Both the position numbers and the translations under genes were made by a program. Positions 46,541 through 57,802 of a stretch of DNA of 64,000 nucleotides are shown one piece after another (position 1 is the first letter of the stretch; the number at the start of each line of letters is the position of its first letter). The stretch is from Saccharum officinarum (lineage: Eukaryota > Streptophyta > Magnoliopsida > Poales > Poaceae), in assembly GCA_020631735.1 (NCBI GenBank), contig CM036167.1:1678988-1742987 (forward strand), in the 5' to 3' direction. The notes under the pieces are model-generated. The model was not told where the DNA came from. It ran no database searches and saw only the letters and a program-made list of their open reading frames with translations.

Positions 46541-46751
46541 AAGGTCAGACTTCGTGTGGTTTTAACTTTCGAAGTTTGTTTCTTGCTGCATATAAAGGGA
46601 CGAGAAATGTAGCGTAAAGCAGAAATCTTACAGGTCCATCAGCCTAACAGGCCGATAGAGGCCTCTTTAGGTCTTAGCCATACAACGGCGCTTCCTCATC
46701 GGCTGGCTTTCCTTAGATATGCCACGCCCTCTCCCTCCCTATCCTCAAACA

Positions 46752-46776
46752 CCAATCCGATATATCTGATAAAAAG
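46752..46776 (+). promoter_or_regulatory. CCAAT, GATA and TATA-like elements of LHCA6
   Basis: CCAAT at 46752-46756 is followed by GATATATC and CTGATAAAAAG, ending about 65 bases before the start codon. The order CCAAT, GATA, TATA is typical of light-regulated Lhc promoters. Use of these sites is inferred. Confidence 0.5.
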
Positions 46777-46840
46777 CGCGCACCGGCGTGGCGCGCTTCC
46801 TCCCGAGCCCCGATCATCTTCCCCTTCCCTCCTCTTCGTC

Positions 46841-48168
46841 ATGGCTCTGCCGTCGGCAGGCTCGTTCGCGGCATGCAGCCTCCAGCCAAGGTAAAAAAAC
46901 ATGGCGCACCCTCGTCTCTCTCTCACGCCTCCGCTGTTACCCTAACGCCGCCGCCGTGCGTCTGTGCGCTCCGTATCTTCTGCAGCAGTGCTAGCATTCG
47001 GGCGTGCCATGCCCCGAGGCCGCCGCCGCACCTGAAGCCGGGTGCTGCGGCGGCATCGTTTGCGAGGACGCGGCAGCAGCGCCGGGCGAACGCGACCAAG
47101 GGTGGCGTGTCCACCGTGTGCGAGCCGCTGGGCCCCGACCGGCCGGTCTGGTTCCCCGGCAAATCCCCTCCGGCGTGGCTCGACGGCAGGTAAGTGATAG
47201 CACGGTATACTTAGAAGAGTGTCTCAGACATGCCAGTGTAGTGGATGAACTCATAGATGTATGTATATATGCACCGGATAAGACGGCGAGGTACCATTTT
47301 AATTTGTTCTGATATTTCTTCGCGATCGAATTGTCTTGCAGCCTTCCAGGAGACTTTGGATTTGACCCTCTCGGACTAGGTAACAGTAACACCAATGATC
47401 CAGGACAGAACAGAATGCTTTCAATATCTCGCACATTCTCTCGGTTTGGTTTTAAGAGCTTATTAGCCAGAAGAAGTCTAGAACACACAATTTTCTCCAT
47501 GATTATTAATGTGCGCAGGTTCGGATCCGGAGTCGCTGCGGTGGTTCGCGCAGGCGGAGCTGATGCACGGGCGGTGGGCGATGCTGGCGGCGGCGGGCAT
47601 CCTGATCCCGGACCTCCTGGCGCGGTGGGGCTTCATCGACGCCGGCTACTCGTGGTTCGACGCCGGGTCCCGCGAGTACTTCGCGGACCCCTGGACGCTC
47701 TTCATCTCGCAGATGGCGCTGATGGGGTGGGCGGAGAGCCGGCGGTGGGCGGACTACCTCAAGCCCGGCTGCGTCGACATCGAGCCGCGCTTCCCCAACC
47801 GCAAGAATCCCGTCCCCGACGTCGGGTACCCCGGCGGGCTGTGGTTCGACTGGGCCAACTGGGGCCGCGGGTCCCCGGAGCCCGTCATGGTGCTGCGCAC
47901 CAAGGAGATCAAGAACGGCCGCCTCGCCATGCTCGCCTTCGTCGGCTTCTGGTTCCAGGCCGTGTACACCGGCCAGGGCCCCATCGACAACCTGCTCGCG
48001 CACCTCGCCGACCCCGGCCACTGCAACATCTTCTCGGTACGTACGTGCCCCGCCGGCGGCCGGCCTTGCTGTCCTGCTTGCTTCGTTAGCTTTGATTTCT
48101 CACCATTTTACTCAGAAAATGTTGGGTCTGGTTGGTTTCTTATACTGCAGGCGTTCACGTCCCACTGA
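46841..48168 (+). CDS. LHCA6: Photosystem I chlorophyll a/b-binding protein Lhca6
   Basis: Lhca6 is a minor antenna protein that links photosystem I to the chloroplast NDH complex. Exons are 46841-46890, 46986-47189, 47342-47379, 47519-48036 and 48151-48168, joined in frame to 275 residues. A plastid transit peptide rich in Ala, Arg and Ser covers about the first 45-50 residues. The start of the mature part includes [14 protein letters not shown] and [13 protein letters not shown]. The first LHC helix motif is [10 protein letters not shown] and the third is [10 protein letters not shown], both with chlorophyll-ligand Glu and Arg. The tail [17 protein letters not shown] matches Lhca6 rather than Lhca2 or Lhca5. 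Exon 2 can start at either of two AG sites three bases apart (46984-46988), which would change one Ser. The gene is intact. Confidence 0.95.
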
Positions 48169-48418
48169 TACGATGCTGTTTCGGAGTTGAAGACTTCAGG
48201 GAGTGGAGTAAGCCAAGAAAAAGGGCCTGTTCATTTTTTTCGCAGAATAATTGGAGTACTTCGCTTGGGCCACGGTATCATTTTGGCCTTGGACATGTCA
48301 GCATTTGTTTGTACCTGCGTAGAAATGGTAAACCACTTGTACAAACGTACAAATACCAGGGATCGCGATGATACTAACCAGCACACTGTCCTAAAGCTCC
48401 AACACCGTAAATAGACGA
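48169..48418 (+). other. LHCA6 3' UTR region up to the 8.6 kb block
   Basis: This is unique sequence between the LHCA6 stop codon and the first base shared with 1-8645. No terminator motif is distinct. Confidence 0.5.
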
Positions 48419-48490
48419 AATTTGTTGACATGGACGATGTACGGAGTACGTAGTACTAGCTAGTTTACGGTGCAGTGCGTAAAGACTAAC

Positions 48491-48797
48491 GGGGTGTTTG
48501 GTTGGTGGGTGTATCGGATGTTAAGTGGTGTTCAGATGCTAATAAAAAAACTAATTACATAACTCGTCTGAAAACCGCGAGACGAATTATTAAGCCTAAT
48601 TAATTCATCATTAGCACATGTTTACTATAGCACAACATTGTCAAATCATGGATTAATTAGGCTTAAAAATTTGTCTTGCAAATTTATCGTAATCTGTATA
48701 ATTAGTTTTTTTTTTGTCTACATTTAATACTCTATTCATGTGTCCAAACATCTGATATGTTGGGTTGAAAATTTATTAGGGAGAAACTAAACACCCC
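48491..48797. mobile_element. Tourist-like MITE (copy 2)
   Basis: Counterpart of 73-377, with two extra T in an internal T run. Confidence 0.75.
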
Positions 48798-49043
48798 TAA
48801 CTAATAAAGAGTAATAAATACTCTACTTTCGGTATCACGAAATAATGGTATGCTAACAATATACTGGCGACAGTATTAGCGGTGACACACAGAGCAGCGC
48901 CACGCCTTCACCTCTTGATCTGCATAGTTTCTGCGATGGTTGGACGGACGTCTGCGATGCGATGGTACTACATCAGGCACAGGCGCAGAGGGCCAATGGT
49001 ACAAAGGGAACAGACAACGAGAGCATCAATGGATTTATATTCA

Positions 49044-49307
49044 GCCCTTGTTTAGTTCTCCCGATTCTCCCCTAAATTTTACTATGAAAAAGAAGATTCC
49101 CTGTCACATCAAAATATCGGCAAATGCATGGAATACTAAATGTTGATGAAATCAAAAACTAATTGCACAGTTTTGTTGTACTTTGCGAGATGAACATTTT
49201 AAGCCTAGTTAGTCAAAATTTGGATATTTTTTACCAAATACAAACGAAATGCTACAGGAATTCTGATACAGTATTTTTCTCCCCAATTCACCGAACTAAA
49301 CGAGGCC
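49044..49307. mobile_element. Tourist-like MITE inside a MULE target duplication (copy 2)
   Basis: Counterpart of 624-887, with the same TCA target duplication. The terminus here is the consensus CTAAACGAGGCC where copy 1 has CTAAATGAGGCC. Confidence 0.88.
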
Positions 49308-49313
49308 TCAGAA

Positions 49314-51371
49314 GAGTAAAATGCATCCTGGGTCCTCAAACTTTTGAGGTCTTTTCATCTGAGTCTTGAACTAAAAAAACAACTATCTGGATCCCTGAAC
49401 TACTACCGCGGTGCATCAATGGTCCAAAACCAGCCACGCTAGCACTAGCATCCGACGTGGCCATGCCACATTGGCAGCTGGGCGCTGTAGCCATGGCAAC
49501 TTTTCAAAAAATCCCTATCCCATTTCTCTTTCTCGCTTCCAAATCCATGCTGGGGTGCCCGTGCTGCTCGCGCTGCTCCCCTCGCCGCCCGCGCACCTCC
49601 GGGTCTAGGTGGATGCCGCGCTATGGGGCGTCGTCTCGGCATCCGAGGCTGCTCGACGGGGCCACGGTCTTCGCCTCCAGCATCCACACCAGCCGTGGGA
49701 TGGCGTCCAGGAACGCGGCGAGGTTCTGGTGCGTGGAGCTCGCCGCCCGCACACGTGACCAGAAGCGCTACCGCCCTGCGCGCCTTAAGGCTTGGCCAAG
49801 CTCACAATCTGCCGCCGCCATTCCGCTGTAGCCTCACCGTCCCACGCCTCACCGTCCCACGACCAGCTGCAACGTAACGAGGCACACCCGGAGCACCCAT
49901 CCTCGGCCACGCTCTTCGCCGGCGCCGCTGCCCCGCCACCGCCATGGGCGTGCGTGCCCGGGCAGCCGCGCTCTACCCGCGGCCGCGGCCCCGACTGCTC
50001 GTCACCGCCACCGTGTGCGCCTCATGGGCCCCGCAGCTGCCGCCTTCGTGCTGCTGGCGGCCATCTCCATGAACGCGTGTGAGCAGGCGAGCGCGGGCAC
50101 GTGAGCAGGCGCCGCCGCCGCCGCTGCGGGCGTGCATGCGAGCCGCCGCGGCCACACAGGCGAGCAGCAGCAGTCGGCATGTGGGCGCGCGTGCGAACAG
50201 GGAGCAGGGGCGCCGAGCAGGCGCATGTAGTTGAGCAGCCACGTGAGCGGGCGCGCGCGTGCAGGGTCGCGTGAGAAGGAGAAGCGGGGCTTGGTCGCGA
50301 GGCCTAGCCGCGGCGCGTGGAGCGCGCAGGCCAGAGGTGGCACCTGCTCGCGAGGCTTGGACGTAGCGCCTATGTTGCGTGAGGCTCGAGCGCGGGTGGC
50401 AGCCGTGGGTCCGTGGTGGAGGAACAGAGAGTCAACTCCTTCTGTTCGTGTGCTGGCAGACAAGGTGGTGGTAGTGGAGGAGGTGCAGTCTGGCCGCAGC
50501 CCGTCTGCCGCTGCCTGCGCCGTCGGGGTGCCATTGGCAAACACGGTCAGGAGCATGGCCACCCCGTCGCGGGCATGCGTGCTCGATGGACGCCGTGCCA
50601 GAGCCGGACTCGAGCGCGCGGGGATGCCCAGGAGGATGATGGCGGCACCCGTGATGTCGGTTCCGCGCCGCGCGTCGCGGCCGCCGGCGCTAGCAAACCC
50701 ACGGCAGCGGAACGCGGATGCTCGGGCGGTCGACATCGATGCGGGTGACTGAGGCATCGAGGATTGCGGACAGTGGCTGCCCTCCCTTGCACACGTCGGT
50801 TTGCCACCGCCACCCAGCAGGCTGGTGGGCATTCAGGGAGGCCGTGGAGCTGCTCCGCGACAGGCCGGTCTCCAGGTCTGCGATCAAGGCGGCGCTGCAC
50901 GTGCTCGTGCGCACGACGGCGTGGGGCCGCAACCGCATCAAGGCGGTTGACATCACCGGCACGGTGCCTGTGCCCGTTGACATGCTCTTTGACGATGGGG
51001 TGGAGCGCCGCGCGTGCGAGCTCGTCCTAGCGGCGCTGGACATGCACTTCGATGACGCGACAGAGCGCCGTGCGTGCGAGCTCGTCCTCACGGCGGCGGC
51101 GCGCGGTGCTGTTCCTAAGCGCGTCACGACCGCCATGCTTGGGATACGGCAATTCTGGTGCTTAAACAGGGGGTATTGGAAAAAAAATGTGCGGCCACGG
51201 TGTACAGCTGCCACTGTGGCACCGCCACGTCGGCTATTGGCACTTGCGTGGCGGGCTTTGGACCTTTGGTGCGCGACTACAAAAGATTAGGGACCTACAT
51301 AGTTGTTTTTTAGTTCGAGGACCTAGGTGGGAAGACCCTAAAAGTTTGAGGACCCATGGTGCATTTTACTC
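49314..51371. mobile_element. Non-autonomous MULE with captured sequence (copy 2)
   Basis: Counterpart of 894-2951, with only a handful of base differences and the same 9 bp flanks once the MITE is removed. Confidence 0.8.
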
Positions 51372-51777
51372 TATTTAGAAACGCAAACACATCTCCATCT
51401 CTTATAACTGTTCTTCTTCCTCCTACTATAGACCACTGCTCTCTGTACCCAGGTCCTTACCTTCCATTGTCTTCTAGAACATTCTATTATCATTGTCCTA
51501 GCATGGATTCTCCCCCTGGTTGCTACTTGTCCCTGACGAATTACATCTTAGTCGTATCAAGATTGCTTGGCCTATATAGTTCAGTCGGTGAAGTGATTGG
51601 GTTGCTAACATACAAAACCTTTGAGGGTGCGGTTTCAGCCTGTCACTGTGCAGCGGTAAACAAAAGGGGTATGGTACGTGTGTGATCAATGCAACTTGAG
51701 AAAGTCAAAGTGCTCGTGCTACAACTTGACCTGTCGTTGAGCTGCTACATCGGTGTCACAAACCTCCTTTTAGTTTA

Positions 51778-52114
51778 GGTTTAGATCCAATGTTCAAAAT
51801 TCCAAAAATGTCACATTAAATAGTTGTGTATGGATGATTAAATATAGACGAAATAAAAAACTAATTGCACAGTTTGCTTCTAAATTGCGAGACGAATCTA
51901 ATAAGTCTAATTAGGCCGTGACTAGACACTAAACTGCTACAGTAACACATGCTTTAATTTAATGACGGATTAATTAGGCTCGTTAGATTCGTCTCACAGT
52001 TTCCAGGCGAGTTCCGTAATTAGTTTTTTTTGTTAGTATCCGAAAACCCCTTCCAACATCTCACGAAATATCTGATGTGACAAAAAAAATTACAGCCGAA
52101 AACTAAACACACCC
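51778..52114. mobile_element. Tourist-like MITE (copy 2)
   Basis: Counterpart of 3358-3696, two bases shorter in an A run. Confidence 0.72.
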
Positions 52115-52761
52115 TTGCTTATTCGTGCAAATGGAGTCTCTGCCTATCTCAATCTCCGCGGACAGTGGACACTGAAACAAGATGGTGGGAGAAGCTGTCA
52201 CTAGCTGTTCGTGCAGTCTCGAGATCTGCGATCGATTCTGGTCCAGCGCGACATTTTGACATTGCACCGGTTTAGTAGTAGAACTTTTATGTTCCTAATA
52301 TACGAACTAGCAGCTACAACGAGCCATGTAGGAATCCGCGTGCAGCTGCACTTTTATGTTCCTGTACGGTTCGTATATTAAGGCCCAGTTTAGTTCCGAA
52401 ATTTTTTGGGCCAAATCCGATTTTTTTTTGCATTTTGGCATTCTGGAACTAAACAGGCCCGAAATTTTTCGGCCTGCTACTTTGGCCCGAAATCGGCCTC
52501 GTGTGTCAGACGGCCGCCAGTCCCGCACCGCTCACGGGCGCACCGCTCGCCTTATCCCTTCGCTCGCGCCGCTCCCCTCATTCTACCGCAACGAGCAACC
52601 CTAACGCTCCTCTCTCTTACTCTCTCAGCTTCCCAACGGTCGCCATCCCTACAACCCACCGGCGCCACCGAGATCCACAGCCGCTGCCCAGATCCACGCC
52701 GTCACCCTCTAGATCTACAACGCCGGCGAGAGGTTGTATCCGTTCCTACGCGCCTTCGTGG

Positions 52762-54473
52762 ATGGCAGGACAAGGCGGCGAGTTTGATGGCGCCGACGGC
52801 GCACACGGCCAGGACGACGCCGGCCTTACCTTCGATTTGTTCGGCTCTGTTGGAGGGAGCGTCGTCTTCAACGACGCACCGGGCTCGAGCAGGTTCCACC
52901 CCGCCGGAGGTTCCAGCCGGTACCACAACGCCGACGAGGACATGGGCCGGCTTGACCTCAACGGCGGTGACGGCTAGAGAGGACAAGAGTACCAACAGTA
53001 TGCGGCCCACATTCACGGAGAGCAGGAGGTCTTGCCGCCTCCCGTTCGCGTTTCGAGGGGCGGCGTGTCTCGCAGCCTAACTTTCCGGCCGCCGCGCCAT
53101 GCCGGAGTAGGAGGAAGTGTAGAAGGGGATGCCTTTGACGGTCGGTCTGCATCCGTCGGAGGTGGCTTCGTCCCTCCTCCGCCGCCTCCAGGGAGCGGGT
53201 CAAGCCGTCGGTGGGGCCGTGGCCCGCGTGCACGAGGGCGTGGGCCAGCCATCCACGGCGACAATTTCGACGGTGCCTTTGTTGTCCCTAACCCGGTAAG
53301 CGAGGCCATGTTGTTAATATTTCGCATAAGATCTTTGTTTATGAATTGTTCATGTCTGATGCTCTGTTAGGTGCTCTGCTTAAGATCTGCAGTTCATGTA
53401 TGTTGTGTCCGTTACATGCTGTGTTTATGGTGTGTTCATGGAGGCTTGTTACTGTCATATGCATGTGTGGTCTTGAAGCTTGTCAATGTCTAGTTTCTAT
53501 AATTATTGCTATCGCTATTCACTGTTTAGGTTGACAAGCACAAAGCTAATTGGACACAACAGAACATAGAGAGGTTCTGTGACGCCTACCTTGCCGAGAT
53601 GCAAAATGGAAACTGTCCAGGAGGACAGATGAACAAATTTGGGTGGAAGAACGTTGCTAGGAGGTATTTCTCAGCTTTAGGCTTGTTGCATGACAGAGAG
53701 CAGCTTCAAGGCAATCTTAGAAATCTACGGAAAATATGGACGTTTTGTGACAAAGCACAAAACCACACTGGCTTAGGTATAGATGGAGATGGAATGATTC
53801 AAACTTCTGAGAAATGGTGGACTGACAATGCTAAGGTTATTGTTCTATGTGTCTTGTTTGTGTTATTAACAATTGATAATTTCCTAATTGGTTGACAACT
53901 AATATTGTCTGTATTATATAGGGTGACAATGATTTGCTGAAGATAAGAAGAGATGGTGTACCTTCCTACTTGGAGCAGCTGCATGGGATGTTCAAAGGAA
54001 ACACAGTTGATGGGACCACCTCATTTGTTCCTGCTGCAAGAGAGGCTACTGGGTTGCATGATGATGATTCTGAGGATGAAGCACCAGAACAACAGGAGGA
54101 TGATCTGACCCCTATGAGTGTTGGGAACAAGAGGAACAACAGCACAAGCACTACTGCATCTAGCCCCAGCAAGAAGTCTAAGAGCCCAGCCGTGAGGTCC
54201 ATGACCACTCACATGACCACACACAATGAGATCAGCAGAGAAAGGCTAGAGTTGTATAAGGCGGCACAAAGCAAAAAGGATGAAATGATACAGAGATTAC
54301 TTAGGGACAAGTCCTGGAAGATAGCAGAATGCAGCAGGATAGCTCAAGATGACCTGGGTATCAGTCCTACAACAAAATCTTTGTTTGCTGGTCTCCACAA
54401 CCTCATCCAGTCAGAAACAGAAATGGACTTCTTCCTTGCCCAGAAGGCTCATGAAGCCAAGCTGCACGTTTAG
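52762..54473 (+). pseudogene. PIF/Harbinger ORF1, Myb/SANT-like, one premature stop (copy 2)
   Basis: Exons 52762-53295, 53530-53835 and 53922-54473. The TAG at 52975-52977 is the only lesion I see. Downstream of it the frame continues through the Gly/Pro-rich leader into the Myb/SANT-like domain. The C-terminus reads through CAG at 54441 to a stop at 54471-54473, ten residues longer than copy 1. Confidence 0.85.
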
Positions 54474-54736
54474 GTCATGCATGGGTTTAGGTCCTGTTTG
54501 AATTATGGTTACATTTTGAGCTATGGTTCAGTTTGAATTATGCTTACATTTTGTACCCGACTGTGGCGAAGTCATGCATTGGTTTAGGTCCTGTTTTCAT
54601 TTTTGAACTTGTGAAATGTCATGGAAGTGCAGCATGGGATTCATGTCAAGTTTTTTGCAAGTGACTAATTTGCTCTTGTTTTTGTGCATGACAGGTTGGT
54701 GATGACCAAGATGCAACACGACAACAGTTACTGCAA

Positions 54737-56006
54737 ATGATATTGGATGATGATGATGATCAGATGATGGAAGAGCTGATGAATGATGAGGAGGATGATG
54801 AGTTTATCTATGGTATGTACCAGTACGCTTTGCATATTGACAAGTACTTGAATAGGGCTGCGTATAGGACTCCAAGAGTGACTGGTTTGCAGTGGGTTCA
54901 TGATAAGCTTGACAACATTAAGTCTTGTTACAACATGTTTAGAATGACCCCAATAACTTTCCATATGCTTCATAACTTGTTAGTGGAGAAATATGGGCTC
55001 AAGTGCACCCCTAAGTCCTCATCTGTAGAGGCTTTAGCATTGTTTCTTTGGATGGTAGGAGCACCATAGTCTATTAGGCAAGCGGAGGACAGATTTGAGA
55101 GGTCATTGGCCACTATCTCTATATTGTTTTCCAAAGTTTTGAGGTGTCTGGTCAGGCTTACTGCAGACATTATTAAACCAGTAGATCCACGGTTCACAAC
55201 ATTGCATCCTAGACTAAGAAATAGGAGGTTCTATCCGTACTTCAAGAACTGCATAGGGGCTATAGATGGGACTCATATCCCTTGTGTGGTGCCAAACCAT
55301 TTGTTTATTCAGCACTTATGCCGCAAGAGCATCACTACACAAAATGTAATGGCCTGTTGTGACTTCGACATGAGGTTTACATTTGTTAATGCTGGCTGGC
55401 CCGGATCTGTTCATGACATGAGAGTGTTCAATGATTCAACTACAACATACACCACAATCTTCCCACATCCACCAAATGGTAAGTACGTACACATGCGAGC
55501 AATTGTTACATGTTTGTTTTGTACATGTTGCTCATAGTGTGTTTGCTGATGTAGGCAAATACTATTTAGTGGACTCCGGGTATCCAAACCGGCTGGGTTA
55601 CCTTGCTCCTTACAAGGGAACCAAGTACCATCTCCAGGAGTTTCGCGACGGCCCCGAGCCAGAAGGTAAATAAGAGCTCTTCAATTACACACACTCTTCT
55701 CTTAGGAATATTGTTGAGAGGTCATTCGGGGTATTGAAAATGAAGTGGCGGATCTTGCAAAAGATCCCACCTTATACACCTGAGAAGCAAGCCGAGATCA
55801 TTTGTGCATGTATGGCTCTTCATAATTTTGTGAGGACAAGTGGCATAGACGATAAGCATTTCGGTAGGTGTGACCGTAATGAGAACTATGTGCCACGACA
55901 AGCTTATAAAAATCAGCCTCAACCCGAGGTAGTGGAGGATGAAGAGTGGTCATGCATGAATGCCATCTGTGATTCGCTTGCTAATGCGTTGATGGATCGT
56001 AGTTGA
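54737..56006 (+). pseudogene. PIF/Harbinger DDE transposase ORF2, two premature stops (copy 2)
   Basis: Exons 54737-55478 and 55555-56006. TAG at 55067-55069 sits where family members commonly have Gln before the SxRQAEDRF segment. TAA at 55671-55673 follows the EGK of the linker before the catalytic Glu motif. The frameshift of copy 1 is absent, so one frame spans both Asp motifs. Confidence 0.9.
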
Positions 56007-56417
56007 GAGTTATGTGTGCTAATGTTTCTATACTTCAATTTTTAGGCCTGTGTATGAATCGGAGTGTTGTTCTGAATGTATAGGACAATTATGGTTGTAA
56101 TAAGCGTTATAAACTCTTGTGGCCGAAATTAGAATTGTTGTTTACATGAGTTGATGATAATTGTGTGTTGCAAGAGCATGCATGAAGGTTGCATGAGGCC
56201 CATTAAATGATTTCCAAATCTGCTGCATTATCACTATTGTTTTGCAAAAAAATTTGCATCTAAACGCCAAACCACCAAATCAAAATGGCGTCAGATTTTG
56301 GTGGGCTGCAGCCCCATTTTGGGTTTTGGCAATTTTGCAAAAATTTTGGAGAACTAAACTGGGCCTAAGAAAGAGAGACGCAGAACCGAGGACGTTTCTA
56401 GCAGCTACAACGAGCAT

Positions 56418-56660
56418 GGTTGTGTTTAGTTTCCCTGAAAAGGCTGAAAAGTGTACTGTAGCACGTTTTGGTTTTATTTGGCAAATAGTGTCCAACCGTT
56501 GACTAATTAGGTTCAAAACGTTCGTCTCGCAAAGTACAACCAAACTGTATAATTAGTTTTTGATTTCATCTACATTTAGTACTCCATGCATGTATCACAA
56601 GTTTGATGTAACGGAAAATCTTTTTTTTATAGTGCATTTTTCAGGTAACTAAAGACAGCC
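56418..56660. mobile_element. Tourist-like MITE (copy 2)
   Basis: Counterpart of 8000-8242. Confidence 0.8.
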
Positions 56661-56968
56661 CACGTAGGAATCCGCCTGCAGCTGCACTGCTGCAGGCTGC
56701 AGAAGGGCAGATGGAGCCTGGATGCAGAGGATGCAAGATGCTGGATGGCATACTACATGCATGGCTATGGCCTACGGCTTCCCGCTTGCCCTATCAGGAA
56801 AGGCACTCCACTCTCCACCCCCCACCCTCCACCCTCCACCGGGTAGGAGAGGAGACTAGGAACTGATGATGGGCTGCGTTAGCACGGGCACCACGATGAC
56901 CATGTTTTCCCTTTTCCGTGTGGCACCATGGAGAAATCGAACTCCTTCTCTTCGAGAAAGAAATTGTT

Positions 56969-57085
56969 GCCCTGTTCGCTTGGCTTATCAGCCGTACTTG
57001 TTTAGCAAAGGAACAATATTTTTTTCTCATAACAAATCAGCTAACAGTACTTTTCAGCCTGCCTTTTCAGTAAAACGAACAGGGC
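56969..57085. mobile_element. hAT-like MITE, complete (copy 2)
   Basis: 117 bp from GCCCTGTTCGCTTGG to AACGAACAGGGC. Copy 1 of the block stops 22 bases before its end, at the N gap. Confidence 0.75.
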
Positions 57086-57802
57086 CTGTGAATGTACACA
57101 TGCGATCGCTTTCCTTTTCACATTCAGTTATGCAAGATTTTAATCCTACTGTCACTCGATCAACGGCCTCCAACAATTAAAGGCTTGTGCACTTCTACGT
57201 TAGAACCGTTACAGTCGTTAGCATGAAGTCGTCATCTAGGTCTGGACACTTGTAGAACCTACGTCCGTAGTTGGCTCGATGCCCTTAATCTGTCTAGACG
57301 CAGAACATTGTCCTAAAGCCGCAATGGCACTTCGGGCGCTCATGCCACTCCGGCAATCCAAATAGGTTGGACCTTCAGGAAAACATTGTTGTGTAGTAGT
57401 AGAACGGTAATGCTTTGATTCGAACGTCCAGCGTTTTCTGAACATGATAGATAACGATTTGATTGGCTACGGCGCCTGCGCGTCCTCCTCCACTCATCTC
57501 TCCACGGCCTTATCTGCTTGTAGCACCGTCCGCTCATTCCCACGCCGCCTTGCTCCCTCCCGTGACGCACTGCTCTACTCGCGAAGCAAGGCTCCGCCAC
57601 GCCGCGCACCTCGTCCCACGCTGTTGCTCCCATCCGCCGGCTCCCTCCCTGGTCGGTGACGACGCCCTCACCCACCCCGGCGTCCTCCTCCCCCACACCG
57701 GTGGCTCCTTCACCCACCCCGGCGTCCTCCACCCTCCACCCTAGCAGCTCCTTCCCCCACCCCGACATCCTCCTCCCCCACCTCAACAGCACCCCTCCCC
57801 TC
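57086..57802. other. Spacer, GC-rich in its second half
   Basis: 57090-57440 has no recognised feature. 57460-57800 is GC-rich with imperfect repeats of about 40 bp containing CACCCCGGCGTCCTCC. It continues at 59703 after the LTR and is probably part of a DNA transposon that includes 59700-60500. Confidence 0.45.

Larger units (their letters stand above)
52382..56365 (+). mobile_element. Complete but inactive PIF/Harbinger transposon (copy 2)
   Basis: Same termini and TAA target duplication (52379-52381, 56366-56368) as copy 1. It has fewer lesions and serves as the reference for reading the genes. Confidence 0.93.
48419..57063. repeat. 8.6 kb near-identical block, copy 2
   Basis: This is the partner of 1-8645. 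It begins about 250 bases after the LHCA6 stop codon and continues without a break into unique sequence at 57064. It looks like the better-preserved copy: the PIF/Harbinger ORF1 keeps its native C-terminus and ORF2 lacks one frameshift seen in copy 1. Confidence 0.97.
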
